In this document: piece after piece, positions 56,640-64,000 of the stretch
Layout: the number at the start of each line of letters is the position of its first letter
Numbering within the stretch: position 1 is the first letter of the stretch
DNA from: Nymphaea colorata
Taxonomy: Eukaryota > Streptophyta > Magnoliopsida > Nymphaeales > Nymphaeaceae
DNA length: 64,000 nt
Reading direction: 5' to 3'
Assembly (NCBI RefSeq): GCF_008831285.2
Contig: NC_045139.1
Coordinates: 33,329,706 to 33,393,705 of the forward strand
Position numbers and translations under genes: made by a program
The notes under the pieces: model-generated
What the model was told of the DNA's origin: nothing
Seen by the model: the letters and a program-made list of their open reading frames with translations, nothing else
The model's database searches: none

Positions 56640-56801
56640 CAACTCTTAATTTATTTGAGGAATATTTACACTCCCATGATCCTGCTTGGGGACTTCAATT
56701 GCATCAGAGCTCGTAAGGAAAGAATGGGCAGCGTATGGAGCTTCTTTCAGGACGCCAATCAGCAGACAAAGAACCTTCGTTTCAATTGCAGCAAGTTATG
56801 A
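56640..56801 (+). pseudogene. LINE endonuclease remnant
   Basis: A plus-strand frame from about 56652 reads ...RNIYTPMILLGDFNCIRARKER, then MGSVWSFFQDANQ, then stops at 56799. LLGDFN followed by CIR is the signature of the endonuclease of plant L1-type LINEs. Only about 50 residues remain and no reverse transcriptase follows, so this is a short decayed piece. Confidence 0.5.
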
Positions 56802-56809
56802 AACAAGAG

Positions 56810-58050
56810 AAACATGTACTTCTTAGACTGCAATAACACAGTATTTTCCAGTTAGTATGAAAAAGAAAAGAGCAAAGGACAATAACAAGTCTCTCGAGGT
56901 TGACAATATATATACATAGACGATTGTTTCGACAAAATTTTTTAAGATATAAACAACTACCTGCTGAACGCTTTATAATCAGGCAATCCGAGTTTCGTTT
57001 CTTGTATGTTCAATCATATACGCTTCACATCCATATGGTCGCCTCTGGGAAGAAATAAAAGACAAATTCACACACAAACATACACAATTCATGGAATATA
57101 TATATATTATAATCGAGTTGGTGGCAAAAGAAAAGTGGGGTTGGCGCACAAGTTGGCAACTGTAAGTTCATGAATTCTCCGGCGTCAGAGTTGTTGATTT
57201 TAGCAAGCCATGTATGAATGGGACCGCAAATGCCCTTCACATAATCTACATATATATGCCAGACCATATTCTTTAGGTCTCTTTTATAATACATTGGCTT
57301 GCAAATTGGTAGAGTAGGTTATGTTATGTCCACTGCGTGACTTCTAGAAGGATGAACCCTCACAATGTTTCATGGCTTCTAATATATATATATATATATA
57401 TTAACTGCCAGCAACAGGAATGTACCTAACTCTTACTTATTTTCAGGTGGTGAGCGGGAGAAAATCCCATCACCTAAATTAAAATTTAAGATACATCTTG
57501 CTTGCAGTGATAAATAAAATAGTTGAGAATCTAAGGTTCTTTCAAATGTGTCAATGATATGTTAACGTGACACATTATTTATTCAAACCAACTCCTCGAA
57601 TCCTGCAAGCAAGAACTTGTAGATTATCTACCTCCAGGTTTATAACTAAATGGACTTAGAACCATAATGCGTAGGGATTCAGATACCGGATTTGGATCCA
57701 GTTATAACTACATTCGTGAGAATATTATGTATCAAATATGTAGTGGTCGCTAAGGCATGGGGAATATAAATTATTTGATGCACATATCCATGCCAAGAAT
57801 ATTTGCCACGATCCGTTGGATTTGGTCTGGACACGGCCATATCCTGATATCCAGATTCTGGATGCTGCTTAATTTGATTTACAAAGAGAAAAACGTACAA
57901 AACAAGAGTACTTTTCATTTGAAAGTTGATTTGATTCAAGCATGTCGCGTGGAATGAAATCACTTGAAAATAATTTTGTACCTACATGAAAATTTTAACA
58001 ATATTACTATATTAAAAAGAAAAAAAAGCAATCTTTATATTGAGGAAGAC
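56810..58050. other. Gene-free stretch
   Basis: AT-rich with an (AT)n at about 57,382-57,402. No gene recognised. Confidence 0.5.
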
Positions 58051-58062
58051 ATTGTTGGTAGG

Positions 58063-58257
58063 CAGGGGCGGAGATAAGGTAGGGCCGACTTGGGCTTTGG
58101 CCCCACCTCAAAAAATAAATTAAAAAGATTATATCTAAATTTTAGAAAATTTCACTTGTTTTATATCAAAATTTTAAAAAAATGATATTTTGGTCCTAGT
58201 CAAAATTTAAAAACTTTAATTTAACCCCCTCATGAAAAATTTCTGGCTTCGCTCCTA
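58063..58257. mobile_element. hAT-type MITE, 195 bp, inserted at the edge of another element
   Basis: Ends CAGGGGCGGAG and, reversed, TAGGAGCGAAG. Flanking TTGGTAGG (58055-58062) and TTGATAGG (58258-58265) match at 7 of 8. Non-coding, AT-rich core. It lies across the left boundary of the element that continues to 58683. Confidence 0.78.
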
Positions 58258-58261
58258 TTGA

Positions 58262-58683
58262 TAGGGCTGGGTGGGCATTGGGCCGAATGTGGCCGTCCCA
58301 AGGCTCATCAAAACTAGACTCGGGCAAACACAAAGCCCTTCTTAGCAGCCCACGTCTAGTCCACTTAATTATTGATCAGGTTGGGCAGGCTATCAACTTC
58401 ATGTTCATTGAGTGCCCAGCCTGACGCTCGAGCTAGCTCGACATGACAAGGTTTTTTTTTTATTGGGAGCCAAAAATTTTGATGAAGGAGGCCAAATTAA
58501 AGTTTCAAATATCATTTTTTCAAAATTTTTATATAAGGCAAGTACAATTTTCTAAAATTTACATGTAACTTTTTTTTAACAAAAAATTGAGGTGAGGTCT
58601 GGGCCCATGCCGGCCCCCTGGCTCCATCCCTAGGGCCAGGTATCCTACTGCCCATCAGATACCCGGCCTCATGTCCACCCTTA
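58262..58683. mobile_element. GC-rich hAT-like element, interrupted on its left edge
   Basis: Left end TAGGGCTGGGTGGGCAT, reversed right end TAAGGGTGGACAT. If the 58063-58257 insertion is removed, the flanks are ATTGTTGG and ATTGTCGC (6 of 8). The interior from about 58,448 to 58,632 (GGGAGCCAAAAATTT ... GGCTCCATCCCTA) looks like a third, partly truncated element of the GGCGGAG type. Confidence 0.6.
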
Positions 58684-58691
58684 ATTGTCGC

Positions 58692-59520
58692 AAGTTGATA
58701 GAAATCGACATGGACATGCCAAAGAAGGTTGACCCAAGTTACTAATTGGTGCTTCTTAACTGACTAACAACTTCTGGCACTTTGTGCTTGACCAAGTGCC
58801 ATGCACACAGAGTTCACGCGTATAGTGGGCCAGCAAATCCGACCCTTGATTCATGAATGGGCTTGAACCCATTTCTATGGCTGGAGGAGTGTGAAGCATG
58901 ATCCTAATTGAGTATTGTACTATTTTAAAGAGGGATGACATCTTTTGTATTGTTTGAAATAGTGGAAGTTTAGTGTATAGCCATGGATGTAGAAAAACCT
59001 TCTCTCAAACCATGTAAATACCTGTGTGTTTTTGTATGTTTGCTTCCTCTGTTGTGAAAAAGAGGATTTGAGGCCCTTAAAAGATGCTTTCAAAAGCAAG
59101 AACACTATGTGTCATAAATATGCTTAAAAAATGAGGGTAAATTTGTTGGGCTCTAGAACTTATGTTTTATGAATATATTTCAATCTTTAGGACAGATTCA
59201 TAATGTTTGAATGTTTGAAATTAAATACCCGAACATCAAAATGTTGGGTATTTAATATTTTGTTCCACCTTCCGTACGCCCTCATTTGTTTAAGTTCTTG
59301 TAATTTTTGTTCAGGGATTTTAATATCATTTTTGTTTGTGCATGAAACTTAAGTACCATATGTTCGTTCAAACAATAGTAAATTGAAACCAGTATATATA
59401 TATATATATTATGGAAGAAAAGTATCGAGTGTCCCTTCAAATTTCTTGACGAATTCGAAGGGGTTCGATAGGGTTGAATATGTCAATAGCAATATTTGAT
59501 GGGTTGGATATTAAAAGAGG
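58692..59520. other. Upstream flank of the J-protein gene
   Basis: AT-rich with a short (AT)n near 59,393-59,410. No gene recognised; probably includes the promoter of the downstream gene. Confidence 0.5.
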
Positions 59521-59525
59521 ATGCC

Positions 59526-59532
59526 TATAAAA
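59526..59532 (+). promoter_or_regulatory. Putative TATA box of the J-protein gene
   Basis: TATAAAA at 96 bp upstream of the chosen ATG. An in-frame ATG at 59496 lies upstream of this box and so is unlikely to be the start. Confidence 0.65.
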
Positions 59533-59621
59533 CGCCCCGCACCCTTCCTCACTCCTTCGAAACCGTCGACGACCTTCTTCTTTGGTCGTTCCTCTTGCTC
59601 CGTCCACTCGCCTCCGTTTCC

Positions 59622-60107
59622 ATGGCCACTTCCCCCTTGCAGTCTCCCCGATTCCTCGGCGGGAAGATCGCCGGTCGCGAAGCCGCCGCGTTCCCTTCGG
59701 ATGCCTTACGGCCGGCCGTCACGCTTTCTGCCGCCCCGCCGCGCTTCCGGAGCATCTCCGCTTCCTGCGCGTCCTCCACTGAGCGACTGCCGCCGCGCCT
59801 AGCGCCGGCCTCCTTCTCTTCGGTGTCTCACTACGACGTCCTGGGCGTCCCTTTCGGTGCCTCAGGCGAGGAGATCAAGGCGGCCTACCGGAAACTCGCC
59901 AGGTCCCTCCACCCCGACGTCGCGGCCGTCGGTCAGAAGGGCGCCTGCGCCGATGAGTTCATCCGGATCCACTCCGCTTACTCTACTTTGTCCGACCCGG
60001 AGAAGCGGGCCGGGTACGACGGCGAGCTTCTCCGCGTCCGGCTCCGCAAGTCAGCCTCGTTCTCCGGTCACTCCCGCCGAACCTGGGAAACAGATCAGTG
60101 CTGGTGA
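59622..60107 (+). CDS. Small chloroplast J-domain protein, dnaJ 11 type
   Basis: A single exon of 161 residues, a usual length for plant chloroplast dnaJ 11-like proteins. Residues 1 to about 62 are Ser/Ala/Arg/Pro-rich with few acids, as in a plastid transit peptide. The J domain spans about 68-134: HYDVLGVPFGAS, helix II IKAAYRKLARSLHPDV with the HPD triplet at 97-99, then YSTLSDPEKRAGYD. There is no Gly/Phe region or zinc-finger region, so it is a type III (DnaJC) protein. The end RRTWETDQCW is the conserved tail of this subfamily. Role: stimulates the ATPase of stromal Hsp70, often stress-induced; the client is unknown. The ATG at 59622 is chosen because it starts the transit peptide just downstream of a TATA box. 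Confidence 0.95.
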   Translation: MATSPLQSPRFLGGKIAGREAAAFPSDALRPAVTLSAAPPRFRSISASCASSTERLPPRLAPASFSSVSHYDVLGVPFGASGEEIKAAYRKLARSLHPDVAAVGQKGACADEFIRIHSAYSTLSDPEKRAGYDGELLRVRLRKSASFSGHSRRTWETDQCW

Positions 60108-61280
60108 TCATTTGTATCACGCCGATTTTCAATCGCTTAACGATTTGAATCATTTGATCCCGTCGCCACGATCTCTCTGGGTTTAAGTCTCGTAAAAGAC
60201 GACGGAACCCTCCCTTTTCCGTCTATGATCGACGAAAAGGTCTCCTTCAGCGAGCTCCTTGAAGTAATTCAAGAAATCGGGAGGACTTGGGAAGGTAAAG
60301 AGGTGGACCGCGTGGTTTTCGTAGCTTCGCTCCCGGTTCTTCCAATTTGTCACCGGAGAAGTGATCCCCTGTAGGTTACTAGCTGCCGTCTTTCCATTTC
60401 TGTTTTCCTATTCCACCTTATGAAAGGAAGACGATTGTGTAGTTCTAAATATGCGTTTAATACACCAATACACTAGCTTCTATTGCAAGTTTTGGCAACT
60501 CGATCGATTCCATTGAAGATTGTGGGAAACATCAACTTGTTCTTCAAGAACTTTCCCTTTCCCTGATTCTTGGCAAAGTATGGGGCTACATACGCTTTTC
60601 TGATTTGGGTAATGAAATCCAATCGCTTGGTAGGCCGACCTAACCTAGCTATATGATTTACAACAGTTAGATATTGGTCTACAATGTTCGCTATAGACAT
60701 TGTTTGTTGGGGAATCCAGCTTAACAATAACAAAGGCATATGGGTATATGTTAAATCTGTGAAACCTACAATAATATGTGTACGTATGTATAAATTAGAC
60801 AACGTAGACATGCATACATATTTATGCTGAGTCTTTACAAATAAGATCAGATTAGAGTGGTGGCCACACAACCATAATAATAATAGCAACAATAATAATA
60901 ATGTAATGGATGATGATGCAAGGCTGTCTTTGTCCGTGTCAGATTAGGTAAGATGTTGTCCAAACCCAATGAGAATCACTTCCAGAAGATAAGGGGCATA
61001 AGGATCAGGAAACAAAGTGTGCTTTTTTTTTTTTTTTTTTTTCCATAGAAAGGAAGCTTCCTAAACTGGATGTGTGGGAGTCGATCAAATTGCACCAACC
61101 AGACGTCTCCTCATGGCCCCATCATTTTGTTGGCTTTCACCTAGAGTCGTTGGTTGCATCTTGAATACTTTATAACTATATGAATCAAATCAACGTGATC
61201 CCACCAAGTTGCTCGCATCTATTATTGAATGCATGATTGCAAGTTTTACCTCATTTCTTTGATAGACTGGTTCTTAGTAG
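60108..61280. other. 3' flank of the J-protein gene and gene-free DNA
   Basis: 60,108-60,370 is still GC-richer and is likely 3' untranslated sequence. A minus-strand frame at 60473-60892 (139 residues) has no recognisable domain. A T-run lies at 61,023-61,042. Confidence 0.5.
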
Positions 61281-61289
61281 TTCTTCCTC

Positions 61290-61590
61290 TTCAACATGGC
61301 CTGGACTGAAAGCTCTCTGGAATAATATTCCACCTCACTGAAATCTTTCTTACGGGGTCAAGTCCCCTCTCCAATGATGTGGTTATTTGCCTGGTTTATA
61401 TTTCAAGATGTGGTTATTTGCCTGGTTTATATTTCAAGATGAAGTTCAAACGTGGTGCAATTTGAAATCTTGAAGTACATATTTGGATAGTCGGAGTGTG
61501 TTCTATGTGGTAAAGAGGAAGAAAACTCATATAATCTGTTTTGGGGATGTGAAGAAGTTCAGAAACTGGTATCACTCATCATCAGTTGCA
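61290..61590 (+). pseudogene. LINE remnant: C-terminal zinc-binding region of a reverse transcriptase protein
   Basis: Plus-strand pieces read LKALWNNIPPH, AWFIFQDEVQTW and, intact from 61494, ECVLCGKEEENSYNLFWGCEEVQKL. The order (W..LW...IP...CxxCG.EE....LF..C) is the zf-RVT region at the end of plant LINE ORF2. Frames change and a 31-bp unit is duplicated at 61376-61406 and 61407-61437, so it is broken. Sequence from about 61,600 looks like a fragment of the window's GGCGGAG-type repeat. Confidence 0.65.
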
Positions 61591-61924
61591 GAGAGAGAAT
61601 TTTTTTTGTAAGGGGATCGAATTATAGTTTTAAAATTTTGGCAGGAACTGAAGTATACTTTTTCAATATTTTTTTTTTAATTTACATGTAAATTATTTTT
61701 TTTAAGGAGATGATGTTTTATGTGGCCAACTTGGTTATGTTGCTTTTGCTGGCATAGTTGGATTATGAAGAATAAGGTATTTTTTCATACATTTATGTAA
61801 TTTGTGCGACAAATCTCAAGCCATCATAGACCCCAATCCCGTTGTGCCGAAGCCGACCCATTTCCAGCCTTTGGTTCAAGAACCTTTGTGTGCATCTCTT
61901 GACACATTATACCATACATTTATG

Positions 61925-62322
61925 TAAGGCTGCACAACAAGTCATGCCAGCTCGAGCCCGACTCAAACTCACTCGTTAAAGCTCGACTTGTTTGTAAATG
62001 AATCGAGCTCGAGTTCACATGTATGCTCGAATTGTTAAACGAGTCGAGTTCGAGTTGTGAGAACTCAACTCGTTTAAACTTGACTCGGCTCGTCTACACA
62101 ATGAACGTTGAATTATAAAGAGAAAATAATTAAACGAGTTGTTACTAACCAAGTTAAACGAGTTACAAGAAACGAGACATGCTTAACATAAACGAATTAA
62201 ACGAGTCGAGTTCAAGCTTGATGTATCGTCGAGTCGAGCTGGAGCTTGTTCTGTCGAGCTGGACTCGATTTCGAGCTCAGGTTGGCCCAACTCTAGATCG
62301 ACTCGGCTCATGTGCAGCCCTA
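61925..62322. mobile_element. hAT-type MITE, 398 bp, GAGTCGAG-rich
   Basis: Ends TAAGGCTGCACAACAAG and, reversed, TAGGGCTGCACATGAG. Flanking CATTTATG (61917-61924) and CATGTATG (62323-62330) match at 7 of 8. The interior is packed with CGAGTCGAG / CTCGACTCG and AAACGAGTT repeats, giving many small hairpins. Non-coding. Confidence 0.8.
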
Positions 62323-62330
62323 CATGTATG

Positions 62331-62940
62331 ATCCTTGGACTCAAGACATATCTACTATTGAAGCTTACAAACAAGGGAAAATAAACAACTAATATTCTTG
62401 CATTGCTTAATTTAAATAAATGGGTTAAGCTAATTATATCATTACACTTAGCCAAAATACTCAATCCAGAGCCAACTAATTGCAGTTTGAAGATGAGAGA
62501 GAAGAGAGGGGCTTCTAGAACTCTGATGACTTCATATGAATATGGAATATAAGAAAGGGAAGATGACTGTTGCTTCAAAGACTTCTTCAGTTAAAATTAG
62601 ATAAACGTCACTCTCAAAAGTATGGGGATAGACATATTTACGAGCTCTAAGGCCGAAGGTTGGTCCATGGAGTCAACTGCTTCTGTCTCGACTTTGCCAA
62701 GTCCCATCCCCCTTTTTCTACAAAACGTGATTCGGCAGTGACGCGGTCTCTCACATAAAGTAATCAATACTTGCTTGTCAATTACATGGCAATGTTATAA
62801 AATGGCCCTTGCTGATGCATATATAATAAGCATGAGGTTTATATTATTCGAAAGGTTGATGCAAGCATTAAATATAATCAAAAACTACTTTTCGTGACAA
62901 TGAGTTGGTATTTCATTTTATCAAAAGGTTCTAGAAGACT
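62331..62940. other. Gene-free stretch
   Basis: No recognisable gene or element. Confidence 0.5.
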
Positions 62941-62963
62941 ATATATATATATACACTTTTTGA

Positions 62964-63051
62964 GAGATGGTAGGACATGTTGTCGACAACGGGTTTCTAG
63001 AAATCTTGGAGGTTCTCAATAATAAACGAATAGACAGATAAATAGTTTTCG

Positions 63052-63100
<49 letters not shown>

Positions 63101-63193
63101 TTTTTTTTTAGAGATGGTAGGACATGTTGTCGACAACGGGTTTCTAGAAATGTTGGAGTTCTGAATAATAAACGAATAGACAGATAAATAGTT
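62964..63193. repeat. Near-identical direct duplication around an (AT)n tract
   Basis: Units at 62964-63047 and 63111-63193 share GAGATGGTAGGACATGTTG, GACAACGGGTTTCTAGAAAT and AATAAACGAATAGACAGATA with only a few differences. (AT)n tracts precede both (about 62,940-62,953 and 63,054-63,099), suggesting a recent slip or unequal exchange within AT runs. Confidence 0.85.
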
Positions 63194-63199
63194 CCGAAT

Positions 63200-63740
63200 T
63201 TGAAGGAAATGAGTGAACGGAAATGTTAAATACGATCGGGCGTTTAATAGTAAAAGCAGAAAAATTAAGTTCGAAATATCACTTTTGTTTAGAGAAGATA
63301 GAAATGAAACAGTTCAGACTAAGTTTGCTCATGTTTGAAAGAGGACTTCAAATTAGGAATAATGTGTAGTTGGGATATTTGAAAAAAGTATCGTAAGGCC
63401 CAAGTGGTTATTAATCTTATATAAATTTTACTATGGTGGTAAAGTATGATGGTATGATCTTGTTATTTTTCAGAGCCCCCATAATACCTGATTATGAAGA
63501 CAAGACCAAGCCTCCGAGAGAAAAAATTTTCCTGTTGGCTAATTTCTAAATTTGAAAAGCCATTCATGTTTGTCTTTGAATATCGAACATGTTTGATTTG
63601 AGGTTAAACCAACATCATATGTATTGAAAGCTTGAGATACTCTTAAAAAAAAAAAAAATTCCTCTTCACTTCACCATTTGCATATAAACTTTTAATAAAA
63701 AGATTATCTTTTATAATTGTTAACAAGACACATGCACAAC
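63200..63740. other. Gene-free stretch
   Basis: AT-rich; nothing supported. Confidence 0.5.
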
Positions 63741-63752
63741 CTTAAGGGACTT

Positions 63753-63943
63753 AGTACAGCTGGCCGGGTTAAGGGCTGGGCCCACCCCAGCTAATTGAAA
63801 AAAAAAAAAAATTACATTACAAAAATTGAAAATTTTTAGTTGCGTAATGTATTTTTTAGATTTGGGTTTAGTTTGGCTCTACCCGGATAAGTTCGTTGAG
63901 CCGTTTGGCCGGCCCCTGAAAAAAATCCTCGCTCCGCCCCTAG
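63753..63943. mobile_element. Degraded hAT-like fragment with one recognisable end
   Basis: The right edge GCTCCGCCCCTAG is the terminus of the GGCGGAG-type repeat. No matching left end or TSD was found, so the left part is probably truncated. Confidence 0.4.
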
Positions 63944-64000
63944 TTGTAAGCTTCTCGCTGTCCTAGAATAAAACACATGCATACATTTTACAAAAATTAA

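Noticed and set aside
59496-59621. In-frame upstream extension of the J-protein from ATG 59496
   Set aside because: That ATG lies upstream of the TATA box, and the 59622 start gives a typical transit peptide and the usual family length.
60473-60892. 139-residue minus-strand frame downstream of the J-protein gene
   Set aside because: I recognise no family. It could be a decayed exon, but nothing in the sequence shows this.

Overview
The window is nuclear DNA of a flowering plant. It has spliced genes with GT..AG introns, GC-rich exons in AT-rich surroundings, long (AT)n and (CT)n microsatellites, many short non-autonomous DNA transposons and decayed LINE fragments. The genes are plant families (thaumatin-like protein, AUX1/LAX auxin carrier, plastid DnaJ). 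The species cannot be named from the sequence alone.

Four intact protein-coding genes can be supported. Two thaumatin-like protein (TLP) paralogues lie on the minus strand, about 23 kb apart (1745-4397 and 27428-28940). Both have three exons with the same intron phases, all 16 family cysteines and a C-terminal hydrophobic tail that looks like a GPI-anchor signal. A seven-exon AUX1/LAX auxin influx carrier lies on the plus strand (51632-54693). An intronless small chloroplast J-domain protein of the dnaJ 11 type lies on the plus strand (59622-60107). There is also one broken gene fragment of the WEB1 (chloroplast-movement) coiled-coil family near 44.5-44.9 kb, and two LINE remnants (endonuclease motif near 56.7 kb, C-terminal zinc-binding region near 61.3-61.6 kb).

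The rest is mostly gene-free. The clearest structure in it is a dense population of short hAT-type MITEs (about 175-430 bp), found by pairing terminal inverted repeats with 8-bp target-site duplications (TSDs). Copies with perfect TSDs are at 5705-5954, 24094-24270, 33243-33419, 34933-35255 and 38394-38729. Copies with 7 of 8 TSD bases matching are at 55971-56396, 58063-58257 and 61925-62322. Weaker ones are at 42059-42426 and 46586-46993. Several are nested in one another (24.0-24.4 kb and 58.06-58.68 kb), and one family is present as an inverted pair (34.9 and 38.4-38.7 kb).

The four genes have no operon-like relationship. The TLPs are likely cell-surface or apoplastic defence/development proteins, LAX moves auxin into cells, and the J-protein probably works with plastid Hsp70. 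I found no evidence for a new multi-gene system. The most unusual points are a second, in-frame signal peptide inside intron 1 of the second TLP, the nested and inverted MITEs, and a natural histidine-rich tail on the auxin carrier.
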